Assembly: GCA_037179515.1 (NCBI GenBank)
Contig: JAXCGZ010015132.1
Span: forward strand, 122,501 to 186,500
DNA: 64,000 nt
Origin: Halocaridina rubra
Taxonomy: Eukaryota; Arthropoda; Malacostraca; Decapoda; Atyidae
Reading direction: 5' to 3'
Part shown: piece by piece, positions 11,894 to 22,583 of the stretch
How positions within the stretch are numbered: position 1 is the first letter of the stretch
Layout: each line of letters opens with the position of its first letter
Notes under the pieces: generated by a model
Databases searched by the model: none
What the model was told of the DNA's origin: nothing
What the model saw: the letters and a program-made list of their open reading frames with translations, nothing else
Translations under genes and position numbers: made by a program

Positions 11894-12840
11894 TGTTGGG
11901 GCTTAGGATGCTAGAGTGTTGTTAAGATTCTGTTTTACTAAGGGGACTCAAAGTACCGAGCTCGGTTAAGAGCTCACAAACAGACAGGACAGATATTTGT
12001 ACTTGAACACCCCATCTCTATTACCATTAGTCGGTTAAATGAAACTCAGAATTCAACTTTCTTTTAATTTTGGAAATGCAATGACATTAAAAGAATTGAA
12101 TTAAATTTCTCAAATTCAATTTTATGAAATGCTGCCTCGAATCCCGGAGGTGGTGAGCACGATTTCGTTTCCCCGCATCACGGACGTATGCCAAGACTTT
12201 GGCCTCAACTCGATGATTACCTTTGTCACACAGGCAGAGTAGAATACAGGACACTTGTTGTGCTAGATGAATTCCTGTGAAGATGCCACGTAATTAAGAT
12301 TTGAAATAAACTTAGACTGCCCAGGCGAGATGTTGCCTCTGGGCAGTCTCGGCGCCAAAGGAGCGTCTCATTGTCCCTCCTGGTGAGTTCATCTGTAGGA
12401 TACATTTCTAGAGCAGTAATTGGCTCTGATATCATTTTAAGGACTATTTTAGTGTTGGTCCCTGGCAGGCAATTATAGCAGAGATGCAAGGGAGAGACAG
12501 TATTTTTAGGTGCAACAAGTGGAAGCAAATAAAATAAAACGAGAATAATAATGAAAAGTTAGGTTACTGGTAAATAATCTCATAATTTTCTTGGCTCGTA
12601 GCAGACAGAAAATAGGAGCAGCCTTCATATCGGGGCTATACTTCTATGCATACAAGAAGAGTAAATAAGGTATATTTAAAATTAGCTATAAGCTAAAATA
12701 CAAATTGCAAATAATCATAATCTGCAAAAGTCAAGAAGTGGGAATTATTTTTTTAGTTAGAAAATAACAGTTATGTTACTAATTTATTTAATAAGGCATC
12801 TAACAGCCTCTGGTGACTTTGAGCGAAACACTCTGTCACA
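11894..12840 (-). repeat. 3' LTR of the gag-protease element
   Basis: 947 bp, TGTTGGGG...CTGTCACA on the plus strand, with TG/CA ends. It matches 15767-16686 throughout. It is the downstream LTR in element sense, since the primer binding site lies beside the other copy. Confidence 0.92.
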
Positions 12841-12937
12841 AAGGCCCTTTCTAGAGAATATTGATTTAGCAAAATTCTACTACAGAAGGCGAAAAAAGAA
12901 CAGAGGAAGTTACGGTGACTTCAGTGTTATTATGAGG

Positions 12938-13195
12938 GATGAGATTTTCGTTTATCACATTCAGTGAAAAGAAACTTCTCAGCAATATATATCAGCTGTA
13001 ATTTACAGGATAAGGAATTAACTTTGGCATGTGAGATTCCAGTTTGGTAATCTACAAAATTTTTTGTGTATGGGAATGAAATCTGAGAATAAAAATCCAT
13101 AAGATTTATCCAGTAACGAATGTAACTAATTCTCGAAAATAAACCAATTTGCTTGACCCACGAGCTTTACCATACACTATCCCTCACCTTGTTGT
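12938..13195 (-). repeat. LTR-derived segment embedded beside the protease
   Basis: This block (from GATGAGATTTTCGTTTATCA to CCCTCACCTTGTTG) matches part of the long LTR variant at about 25078-25334 and 46286-46543. That part is absent from both LTRs of this element. It is fused to the protease frame, whose last residues (NKVRDSVW) come from LTR sequence. A deletion or recombination that removed pol seems to have joined protease to a foreign LTR. Confidence 0.8.
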
Positions 13196-13484
13196 ATTTG
13201 CAATCCAGGTTAATGACACAGCAGCGTCGTATTTGGGGTGTTCCTTCAGCAACCCGCACAGGAACAACTTTGCTGGTAAAATCCTCATCCCTGACGAATC
13301 TCTCGTCAACAAGTATGCCATTGGCCCCTGTGTCAAGGGCTATCTCAGCTTCCACACCATTTATGGTTTCTAGGCATTTTGGGATCATTTCCAGATCATC
13401 ATGTTCGATGAATTCCACATTGGCAAGTTTGTGTGGTGGTTCCTCGGCGTTATCCTCATTGGCCCTTTCTGGCCCTGTTTCCAC
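13167..13484 (-). pseudogene. Retropepsin-like aspartic protease, 3' truncated
   Basis: About 105 residues carrying the aspartic protease active site (EIALDTGANGILVDERFV) and the following beta-strand region (VVPVRVAEGTPQIRRC). The flap-distal half and the conserved LG[RL]D-like C-terminal motif are missing because LTR-derived DNA replaces them after NLDCKY. It would process Gag-Pol in an intact relative. It is in the same frame as the upstream Gag, separated by one TAG at 13572-13574. Confidence 0.78.
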
Positions 13485-13571
13485 AACTTGGGCTGAGTGA
13501 GTGGCCCGACGGCCATGTGGGCCGCCGCTGTGTGAGGGAGCGTGGTTGCTCTTAGAGTTTGGCTGAAAACC

Positions 13572-14012
13572 CTAGGAAGGTGGAGCAGAGTAATGGCCTT
13601 TTCCTCTGAACTGCTGAGGCTTAGGTCTTACTGGGTCATCCTTCTTGAGTGTGGGTGCATGGCCGTAATAAGGCTTAGGAGTGTGAGGAGGAGGTGCTGG
13701 ACGATTGAAGTTCTGCGAGGGGCTCTTGTGCTTCCCGTTTCTGTAATCTCTATTTCCAGATAAAGGACTACTGTCTGGGATTCCCGCTCGAAGCCGAGCA
13801 AGCGCAAGCTCATGTTCATGTTGTGCTTGTGCCTCCTTACGTTGTGCTTGTGCCTCATCACTTGCTCTCTTCTCCAGCATATCTCGGCGTTCAACCATCT
13901 TCTCATGAGCCCATTCGAAGAGCTTCTGTCTTGGGGAAAAACCGTATCTCTCACCCCTAGCAATCAGTATGTCTAGGTAACGCTCCTCATCGAATGTTTT
14001 GATGGTTTCCAT
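13572..14012 (-). CDS. Short Gag-like protein with coiled-coil N-terminus
   Basis: 146 codons from ATG at 14012. The first 95 residues are charged and helical (FEWAHEKMVERRDMLEKR, AQAQRKEAQAQHEHELALAR), a likely coiled coil of the type seen at the N-terminus of some Ty3/gypsy Gags. A Pro/His/Lys-rich stretch follows (PAPPPHTPKPYYGHAP). No capsid or CCHC knuckle is present, so the protein is much shorter than a usual Gag. A homologous fragment lies at 24050-24246 and 26121-26320. It ends at a TAG, after which the same frame stays open into the protease. Confidence 0.65.
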   Translation of the reverse strand: METIKTFDEERYLDILIARGERYGFSPRQKLFEWAHEKMVERRDMLEKRASDEAQAQRKEAQAQHEHELALARLRAGIPDSSPLSGNRDYRNGKHKSPSQNFNRPAPPPHTPKPYYGHAPTLKKDDPVRPKPQQFRGKGHYSAPPS

Positions 14013-14210
14013 GTTTGTTTCCTAAACAGTCAATAACGAAGTGCCAAAACAGCCACAAAAAAAACAAATCTCTACAATACAGTAGTAGAAAAAAGAATGA
14101 AAGAACCACACAACACCAAGGAGAGAAAAAAAAAATTCAACACCACAGTTCAAACTTAAACGTAAAAGTGATCTAAAAAATCTCACCATAAAAGTGACTC
14201 AAAATTCAAT

Positions 14211-14891
14211 CAAGTGCAACAGCAGCAAAATGTTGCAAAACAGTGCATGAAACACTGGTAATACAGAATGGCAGTCGTGCCTGCTTAACAGCAATATGTG
14301 GCAGTACCTGCGGTTATTGTGCAAATGAAAGGAATGAGCAACACAATCAAGTGCAACAGCAACAAAATGTTGCAAAACAGTGCATGAAACACTGGTAATA
14401 CAGGATGGCAGTCGTGCCTGCTTAACAGCAATATGTGGCAGTACCTGCGGTTATTGTGCAAATGAAAGGAATGAGCAACACAATCAAGTGCAACAGCAAC
14501 AAAATGTTGCAAAACAGTGCATGAAACACTGGTAATACAGAATGGCAGTCGTGCCTGCTTAACAGCAATATGTGGCAGTACATGCAGTTATTGTGCAAAT
14601 GAAAGGAATGAGCAACACAATCAAGTGCAACAGCAACAAAATGTTGCAAAACAGTGTATGAAACACTGGTAATACAGAATGGCAGTCGTGCCTGCTTAAC
14701 AGCAATATGTGGCAGTACCTGCGGTTATTGTGCAAATGAAAGGAATGAGCAACACAATCAAGTGCAACAGCAACAAAATGTTGCAAAACAGTGTATGAAA
14801 CACTGGTAATACAGAATGGCAGTCGTGCCTGCTTAACAGCAATACGTGGCAGTACTTGCAGTTATGGTGCAAATAAAAGGAATGAGCAACA
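14211..14891. repeat. 137-bp tandem repeat, five units, in the element leader
   Basis: Units start at 14211, 14348, 14485, 14622 and 14759 with CAAGTGCAACAGCA. Units two to four are almost identical, and the last is more diverged. They lie between the primer binding site and gag. Minus-strand frames through them repeat with the same period and are not genes. The relative at 26522-26608 has only one shortened unit, so copy number varies. Confidence 0.95.
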
Positions 14892-14930
14892 ACGAATTTT
14901 ACCGACTAGCACCCAGTGCCTGAGAGTACA

Positions 14931-15092
14931 AACAAGTACAGTATAGCGCTCGTGCCTGCGTATGAGCGCGTATATAGCAGTACCCACAAATAAAATGTCG
15001 TAAGTAATATGAACAAGTACAGTATAGCGGTCGTGCCTGCGTATGAGCGCGTATATGGCAGTACCCACAAATAAAAGGTAGTAAGTAAAATT
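14931..15092. repeat. 81-bp tandem repeat, two units, in the element leader
   Basis: AACAAGTACAGTATAGCG starts at 14931 and again at 15012. The units share TCGTGCCTGC and GGCAGTAC motifs with the neighbouring 137-bp repeat, so both arrays probably share an origin. Confidence 0.85.
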
Positions 15093-15744
15093 CTGAAGTG
15101 TTGCCAAAAGGGCACAGATCCTATGCAAAATACACCAACGATAAGCTAACAGCTTACTAGGCAGCCAGATTACACATTTCTACTAGTAATGAGAAAATTT
15201 ATTTTCAAGTGACAACTCAGACACATGAAAGGCTTAGCCTAGGCTCGATAAATGACACCAAGATTTTTCTTCCAATCTATGAACAGTCAATGCTTGAATA
15301 TAAAACACAATTATAAGCAAAATACTTAATATGCTTTCTCCCAATTCCTAAATCCCAAGGAAATATAAACAATTCCTAACAATTATCACCCTTTAACGGA
15401 TATATAAAACACGAATGCTTTAAAACTCAATCTTATCACGCAAATAAATGAAATTTTATATAACACGTCTTCTCGTCATGCAAAATTTCTAAAGTCTGTT
15501 ACCACATCTCATGTAGATTTCCTGAAATATTGTTTACCACATGGGAAACAAGAAAATATTAGTTACCATAATTAATATTGAAAATAAAGAAACTTTCTTA
15601 TCCGCAACGTCTCTAGCGTGAAAATTTTTGTGTGCAGCCTAAGATTCATTCATTTCAATAATCGAGCCAATGGTAATCGGGTTTCATGTGCAATGTTAAA
15701 AAGCAAAATAAAAATAAATTTATAAAATCAGTCTGTCTGTTCGG

Positions 15745-15762
15745 GTCCCTGTTCGGGCGCCA
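15745..15762 (-). other. Primer binding site, tRNA-Lys3 type
   Basis: On the minus strand this reads TGGCGCCCGAACAGGGAC, the exact 18-nt complement of the tRNA-Lys3 3' end that also primes lentiviruses and several retrotransposons. It lies 4 bp from the LTR end (15767), which fixes the element's orientation as minus. Confidence 0.9.
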
Positions 15763-15766
15763 ATCT

Positions 15767-16686
15767 TGTTGGGGTTTAGGATGCTAGAGTGTTGTTAAGA
15801 TTCTGTTTTACTAAGGGGACTCAAAGTACCGAGCTCGGTTAAGAGCTCACAAACAGACAGGACAGATATTTGTACTTGAACACCCCATCTCTATTACCAT
15901 TAGTCGGTTAAATGAAACTCAGAATTCAACTTTCTTTTAATTTTGGAAATGCAATGACATTAAAAGAATTGAATTAAATTTCTCAAATTCAATTTTATGA
16001 AATGCTGCCTCGAATCCCGGAGGTGGTGAGCACGATTTCGTTTCCCGGCACCACGGACGTATGCCAAGACTTTAGCCTCAACTCGATGATTACCTCTGTC
16101 ACACAGGCTAGATGAATTCCTGTGAAGATGCCACGTAATTAAGATTTGAAATAAACTTAGACTGCCCAGGCGAGATATTGCCTCTGGGCAGTCTCGGCGC
16201 CAAAAGAGCGTCTCATTGTCCCTCCTGGTGAGTTCATCTGTAGGATACATTTCTAGAGCAGTAATTGGCTCTGATATCATTTTAAGGGCTATTTTAGTGG
16301 TGGTCCCTGGCAAGCAATTATAGCAGAGATGCAAGGGAGAGACAGTATTTTTAGGTGCAACAAGTGGAAGCAAATAAAAAAAAAACGAGAATAATAATGA
16401 AAAGTTAGGTTACTGGTAAATAATCTCATAATTTTCTTGGCTCCTAGCAGACAGAAAATAGGAGCAGCCTTTATATCAGGGCTATGCTTCTACACGTACA
16501 AGAAGAGTAAATAAGGTATATTTAAAATTAGCTATAAGCTAAAATACAAATTGCAAATAATCATAATCTGCAAAAGTCGAGAAGTGGGAATTATTTTTTT
16601 AGTTAGAAAATAACAGTTATGTTACTAATATATTTAATAAGGCATCTAACAACCTCTGGTGACTTTGAGCGAAACACTCTGTCACA
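15767..16686 (-). repeat. 5' LTR of the gag-protease element
   Basis: 920 bp with TG...CA ends, next to the primer binding site. It lacks 27 bp present in the 3' LTR (between CACACAGG and CTAGATGAATTC). The immediate flank is ATTAC, the right copy of the target duplication, followed by the rest of the CR1-e tail (CTAATTGTG). Confidence 0.92.
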
Positions 16687-17673
16687 ATTACCTAATTGTG
16701 TTTACAGGAAAGAGCCCAAAGCTCGTATCTTCCCGTCTCCTGATTGGTTCCATTTTATACTTAGTGATACTTATCATACCTGTCCTTAAAACTATGGATT
16801 GAGATAGCATTAACTACCTCCTCGCTTAGCCAATTCCAATTATCAACTACTTTTACACTGAAAAAGTATTTCCTTACATCCTACAAACAAGTTTTCTTAC
16901 GAAGCTTCAAACTATGACCTCTAGTTCTAGAGCCAGCCATATCAAAATATCGATCCCTATCCACTCTATCATAACCATGAAGGATTTTAAAGACTGTCAC
17001 CATATCCCCCCTCACTCTTCTAGCTTCCAGTGATGGTAAGTCTAATTCCCTCAGCCTCTCATCATAACTGAGATTGTGTATTTCTGGCACCAGTTTCGTG
17101 GCATGTCTTTGAACTTTTTCAAGCTTAGCTATGTGCTTTTTCAAGTGCGGATTCCAAAAGGGGGCTGCATATTCGAGTTTTGGCCTCACATAGGTTACAT
17201 AAATATTTCTGAACATTTCCTTGTTCATGTGCCTGAAGGCTACCTTTACATTTGATAAGAATGCATATGCTGCCCTTACTATGCCATTTATATGTATTTC
17301 TGGAGACAAATCTGCCAGTATGTTTACTCCTAGATCTCTCTCATTTTCTGTCTCTTGAAGTTGTACTCCAGCCACCGAGTAGTCAAGCTTGGGCCTTCTT
17401 GCACTTGTACCCATTCTCATTACCTTATATTTTGAAGAATTGAATTTCATTAGCTACTTTTCTGACCACTCATGCAGATTATTTAGATCCTTCTGAGGTT
17501 CTCTACAATTGTTCTCGTTTTTTTACTTTCTTCACAATCTTTGCATCATCTGCAAACAGATTCATGAATGAATTTACACTCTGGTAGGTCATTTACATAT
17601 ACAAGGAACAAAAGTGGCCCTAAAACTGAACCCTGTGGAACTCCACTACTAACTCTTCTCCATTCAGACACTG
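16687..17673 (-). mobile_element. CR1-e: 5'-truncated CR1 copy
   Basis: Minus-strand copy from a split tail (GTGATTAC at 11886-11893 plus CTAATTGTG here) to the RT palm, where it stops at the codons for SVSEWRR-like sequence. Its truncated 5' end touches the tail of CR1-f with no other DNA between. Confidence 0.9.
16881..17450 (-). pseudogene. RT C-terminal region of CR1-e
   Basis: 189 residues of RT thumb and C-terminal region: MKFNSSKYKVMRMGTSARR, ERDLGVNI, FRNIYVTYVRPKLEYAAPFW, SYDERLRELDLPSLEARR. It ends early at KLRKKTCL because of a change to a stop (normally TSLQDVRKYF). The palm is outside this open frame. Confidence 0.8.
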
Positions 17674-17765
17674 TGTGATTACCTAATTGTGATTACCTAA
17701 TTGTGTTTACGGGAAAGAGCCCAAAGCTCGTATCTTCCCGTCTCCTGATTGGTTCCATTTTATAC

Positions 17766-18563
17766 TTAGTGATACTTATCATACCTGTCCTTAAAGCTAT
17801 GGATTGAGATAGCATTAACTACTTCCTCGCTTAGCCAATTCCAATTATCAACTACTCTTACACTGAAAAAGTATTTCCTTACATCCTGCAAAGAAGTTTT
17901 CTTACGAAGCTTCAAACTATGACCTCTAGTTCTACAGCCAGCCATATCAAAATATTGATCCCTATCCACTCTATCATAACCATGAAGGAATTTAAAGACT
18001 GTCACCATATCCCCCCTCACTCTTCTAGCTTCCAGTGATGGTAAGTCTAATTCCCTCAGCCTCTCATCATCTCTGAGATTGCGTATTTCTGGCACCAGTT
18101 TTGTGGCATGTCTTTGAACTTTTTCAAGCTTAGCTATGTGCTTTTTCAAGTGTGGATTCCAAAAGGGGGCTGCATATTCGAGTTTTGGCCTCACATAGGT
18201 TACATAACTATTTCTGAACATTTCCTTGTCCATGTGCCTGAAGGCTACCCTTACATTTGATAAGAATGCATATGCTGCCCTTACTATGCCATTTATATGT
18301 ATTTCTGGAGATAAATCTGCCAGTATGTTTACTCCTAGATCTCTCTCATTTTCTGTCTCTTGAAGTTGTACTCCAGCCACCGAGTAGTCAAGCTTGGGCC
18401 TTCTTGCTCTTGTACCCATTCTCATTACCTTACATTTTGAAGTATTGAATTTCATTAGCCACTTTTCTGACCACTCATGCAGATTATTTAGATCCTCCTG
18501 AAGTTCTCTACCATTGTTCTCGGTTTTTACTTTCTTCACAATCTTTGCATCATCTTCAAACAT
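17766..18563 (-). pseudogene. RT thumb and C-terminal region of CR1-f
   Basis: 265 residues from the active-site box to the C-terminus KDRYDKYH. The FADD box reads FEDD (Ala to Glu) beside the deletion that removed about ten residues (PESVNSFMN). The remaining thumb and C-terminal blocks are intact. The change next to the catalytic aspartates and the frameshift should inactivate it. Confidence 0.82.
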
Positions 18564-19198
18564 AGGTCATTTACATATACAAGGAACAAAAGTGGCCCTA
18601 AAACTGAACCCTGTGGCACTCCACTACTAACTCTTCTCCATTCAGACACTGAGTGTCTTACTCTAACCCTCTGTTCCCTTCCTTCTAAGTAAGTTTTTAT
18701 CCATTCCAAAACATTTCCACCTATTCGAGCCAATGATTGCAGCTTCCTAATAAGTCTCCCATGTGGAACAGTGTCAAACACTTTCTGGAAGTCTAGGAAT
18801 ATGCAATCTGCCCAGCCCTCTCTTTCCTGTAAGATTTGGCTTACCTCATCATAAAATTCTAATAAGTTTGTTACTGTTGATCTACCTTCTCTGAAGCCAT
18901 GTTGCTTCACTGACAAAAAGTTGAAGGATTCCAAGTGAAGAGAGATATGTTTCCTTAGTAGTTTCTCCATAACTTTGCAAACTATGCTGGTCAAGGAAAC
19001 TGGCCTATAGCTCAGAGCCATATCCCTCCTTCCCTTTTTGAAGATAGGTATCACATTTGCTTGTTTCCAGCATCTTGGAATCTCCCCTGACTCCAGTGAC
19101 TTTTTAAATATGATACTTAGTGCCACTGATATTGAGTTTGCGCATTTTTTAAACACATGAGGGGATATGTCATCAGGAACCTGTAGCTTTATGAACAT
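18536..19198 (-). pseudogene. RT fingers and palm of CR1-f
   Basis: 220 residues holding [61 protein letters not shown] and [20 protein letters not shown]. Here the Gln codon is intact, unlike CR1-a, -d and -j. It runs out of frame at the deletion just before the FADD box. An extra A near 19170 separates it from the linker. Confidence 0.82.
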
Positions 19199-19414
19199 CT
19201 AAATCCATCAGCGCTTTGCATACCTCTGTGGCTGTAAGGTTGATGTTCTCTAATACCGGCCCTTGAGCTTCTATCACTGCAATCTGAGGGGGTGGGGTAT
19301 TTTCTACTGTAAATACTGACTGAAACTCCTTGTTCAATTCTTTGCAGATCTCTTCATCTGTCTCAGTGATGCTTCCATCCGCTCTCTTTAGCCTTAAAAC
19401 CTGTTCTTTTACCT

Positions 19415-20457
19415 TCAGTTTCCTCTGATAAAGCTGTGGAAAAGCTTGGGATTTTCTTTAGCCTTCCTGGTGATGTCCCTCTCATAGTCTCTCTGTGCCT
19501 CTCTCCTTTTACTTAGGTAGTCATTTCTTGCTCTTTTGTAGGTTTGCCAGGCATTTATGTTTTTTCTCCTCCTATACCTTTTCCAGCATTTGTCTCTCCA
19601 CTCCTTAGCTCTTTTACACCCATTATCAAACAATTTCTCTCTGGCATGAATTACACCTACTTTGGTGACAGGTATGCAGCAATCTACTATCTTCCCATAT
19701 TTCTCACAAAAGATGTTATACATTTCTTGTACAGATTTGTTGTAAAATAAGGTTCTCCAGTCAAGAACTGCAAAAAGTTTATTCATTTTGATGTAATCTC
19801 CTTTCGGATAGTTCCTCCTCATGTCCGCAGTGCCTCTACTCTCAGGCAGAATATCTTCAATGATATACTCCATCAACAACACACAGTTGTCACTCTTTCC
19901 AATTGGTGGTTCATACTCAATTTTTTCAATATCCAACACATTATCTGTGAACACTAGATCAAGTAGTGATGGCTCATCACCACCCCTGGCCCTTGTTGGT
20001 TCCATTACATGTTGGTGTAGGAAATTCCCTTGTACGCAATCTAGGAATCTTGCCCCGAATGAGTCCTCACCACTGTGTGGGTCAAGATTTATCCAATCTA
20101 TCTCTTTATGATTAAAGTCTCCCATAATCAAAATCCTACATTTTTTTCCCGTGCCACGTTAACAACTGAGTTTATGACTTCAATAGTACCTATATGACTT
20201 TCCTCATAAATTTCAAGCCTATTTTGGTTCCTTGGTGGGTTGCATACAACAGTTATTATAATGCTCTCTGACCCAGTATTTATGCGAGCAACAAGAAATT
20301 CCTTGAACTCACTTTCTATAGCCAAGTTTATTTCTTCAACTTGAATCCTCTCACTTATGAGCAGTGCTATCCCTCCACCAGTCCTCCCAGATCTTTCAAC
20401 CCTTAGTATTCTGAAGCCCTTAGGAAAAACTGTGACACTGTTTATGTCCTCACTCAA
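19415..20457 (-). pseudogene. Endonuclease of CR1-f, in two frames
   Basis: EEP nuclease blocks in order. 20128-20457 gives SEDINSVTVFPKGF, RTGGGIALLISERIQVEE and TVVCNPPRNQNRLEIYEE. 19415-20131 gives IMGDFNHKEIDW, FLDCVQGNFLHQ, SLLDLVFTDN and GKSDNCVLL. A one-base change near 20130 splits the frames, and the conserved SDH reads SDN. The basic linker follows. Confidence 0.82.
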
Positions 20458-20926
20458 CTTAGTCTCTGTAGTTGCTACTATATCTGCCTTACTGTTGTGA
20501 ATCCTATCTTTTAATTCTATTGCCTTACCAGCTAATCCATCAGCATTTGTGTGATTACCTAAGTGTGATTACCTAATTGTGTTTACGGGAAAGAGCCCAA
20601 AGCTCGTATCTTCCCGTCTCCTGATCGGTTCCATTTTAGACTTAGTGATACTTATCATACCTGTCCTTAAAACTATGGATTGAGATAGCATTAACTACTT
20701 CCTCGCTTAGCCAATTCCAATTATCAACTACTCTTACACTGAAAAAGTATTTCCTTACATTCTGCAAAGAAGTTTTCTTACGAAGCTTCAAACTATGACC
20801 TCTAGTTCTAGAGCCAGCCATATCAAAATATAGATCCCTATCCACTCTATCATAACCATGAAGGAATTAAAAGACTGTCACCATATCCCCCCTCACTCTT
20901 CTAGCTTCCAGTGATGGTAAGTCTAA

Positions 20927-21553
20927 TTACCTCAGCCTCTCATCATAACTGAGATTGCGTATTTCTGGCACCAGTTTCGTGGCATGTCTTTGAACTTTTT
21001 CAAGCTTAGCTATGTGCTTTTTCAAGTGCGGATTCCAAAAGGGGGCTGAATATTCGAGTTTGGGCCTCACATAGGTTACATAAATATTTCTGAACATTTC
21101 CTTGTCCATGTGCCTGAAGGCTACCTTTACATATGATAAGAATGCATATGCTGCCCTTACTACGCCATTTATATGTATTTCTGGAGACAAATCTGCCAGT
21201 ATGTTTACTCCTAGATCTCTCTCATTTATTGTCTCTTGAAGTTGTACTCCAGCCACCGAGTAGTCAAGCTTGGGCCTTCTTGCACTTGTACCCATTCTCA
21301 TTACCTTACATTTTGAAGTATTGAATTTCATTAGCCACTTTTCTGACCACTCATGCAGATTATTTAGATCCTCCTGAAGTTCTCTACCATTGTTCTCGTT
21401 TTTTACTTTCTTCATAATCTTTGCATCATCTGCAAACATATTCATGAATGAATTTACAGACTCTGGTAGGTCATTTACATATACAAGGAACAAAAGTGGC
21501 CCTAAAACTGAACCCTGTGGAACTCCACTACTAACTCTTCTCCATTCAGACAC
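20927..21553 (-). pseudogene. RT palm and thumb of CR1-g
   Basis: 208 residues from [18 protein letters not shown] through the intact FADDAK box, EKWLMKFNTSKCKVM and ERDLGVNILADLSPE to SYDERLR. It is cut downstream by a stop and upstream by a 2-bp deletion in the codons for RHSVSEW. The remaining C-terminus is in another frame at 20642-20845. Confidence 0.82.
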
Positions 21554-22583
21554 AGTGTCTTACTCTAACCCTCTGTTCCCTTCCTTCTAAGTAATTTTTT
21601 ATCCATTCCAAAACATTTCCACCTATTCTAGCTATTGATTGCAGCTTCCTAATAAGTCTCCCATGTGGAACAGTGTCAAACGCTTTCTGGAAGTCTAGGA
21701 ATATGCAATCTGCCCAGCCCTCTCTTTCCTGTAAGATTTGGCTTACCTCATCATAAAATTCTAATAAGTTTGTTACTGTTGATCTACCTTCTCTGAAGCC
21801 ATGTTGCCTCACTGACAAAAAGTTGAAGGATTCCAAGTGAAGAGAGATATGTTTCCTTAGTAGTTTCTCCATAACTTTGCAAACTATGCTGGTCAAGGAA
21901 ACTGGTCTATAGTTCAGAGCCGTATCCCTCCTTCCCTTTTTGAAGATAGGTATCACATTTGCTTGTTTCCAGCATCTTGGAATCTCCCCTGACTCCAGTG
22001 ACTTTTTAAATATGATACTTAGTGCCACTGATATTGAGTTTGCACATTTTTTAAGCACATGAGGGGATATGTCATCAGGACCTGTAGCTTTATGAACATC
22101 TAAATCCATCAGTACTTTGCATACCTCTGTGGCTGTAAGGTTGATGTTCTCTAATACCGGCCCTTGAGCTTCTATCACTGCAATCTGAGGGAGTGGGGTA
22201 TTTTCTACTGTAAATACTGACTGCAACTCCTTGTTCAATTCTTTGCAGATCTCTTCATCCGTCTCAGTGATGCTTCCATCCGCTCTCTTTAGCCTTAAAA
22301 CCTGTTCTTTTACCTTCAGTTTTCCTCTGATAAAGCTGTGGAAAAGCTTGGGATTTTCTTTAGCCTTCCTGGTGATGTCCCTCTCATAGTCTCTCTGTGC
22401 CTCTCTCCTTTTACTTAGGTAGTCATTTCTTGCTCTTTTGTAGGTTTGCCAGGCATTTATGTTTTTTCTCCTCCTATACCTTTTCCAGCATTTGTCTCTC
22501 CACTCCTTAGCTCTTTTACACCCATTATCAAACCATTTCTCTCTGGCATGAATTACACCTACTTTGTGACAGGTATGCAGCAA
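21546..22583 (-). pseudogene. EN-RT linker and RT fingers/palm of CR1-g
   Basis: 345 residues: the basic linker ([32 protein letters not shown]), [55 protein letters not shown] with the Gln codon intact, and IFLDFQKAFDTVPHG. This is one of the longest uninterrupted pieces in the family and useful for a consensus. Confidence 0.85.

Larger units (their letters stand above)
11894..16686 (-). mobile_element. Non-autonomous gag-protease LTR retrotransposon, complete
   Basis: A complete 4793-bp minus-strand insertion with two LTRs (947 and 920 bp) that differ by one 27-bp indel and about twenty mismatches counted by eye. A 5-bp target duplication, ATTAC, lies at 11889-11893 and 16687-16691. A primer binding site sits next to the 5' LTR. 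Inside are a repeat-rich leader, a short Gag and a protease, but no RT, RNase H, integrase, capsid or zinc knuckle is visible. It must have relied on enzymes from a relative. A Ty3/gypsy affiliation is likely from the Gag N-terminus but unproven. It interrupts the 3' tail of CR1-e. Confidence 0.88.
17674..20550 (-). mobile_element. CR1-f: long CR1 copy with small deletions
   Basis: Minus-strand copy with two tail units (17674-17705), RT, linker and endonuclease, ending at the first ORF2 codons (20540-20550, ACAAATGCTGATGG in sense). It is thus nearly complete for ORF2 but lacks ORF1. Lesions are a deletion of about 30 bp at 18563 beside the RT active site, an extra A near 19170, a missing T near 19430, and others. 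Its 5' end abuts the tail of CR1-g. Confidence 0.92.

Noticed and set aside
14285..14786. Three overlapping 75-residue minus-strand frames with identical sequence
   Set aside because: They are phase copies of the 137-bp tandem repeat in an LTR-element leader, not a gene family.
14211..14891. Regularly spaced repeats considered as a CRISPR array
   Set aside because: The repeats are contiguous 137-bp units without unique spacers, in an animal retrotransposon leader.
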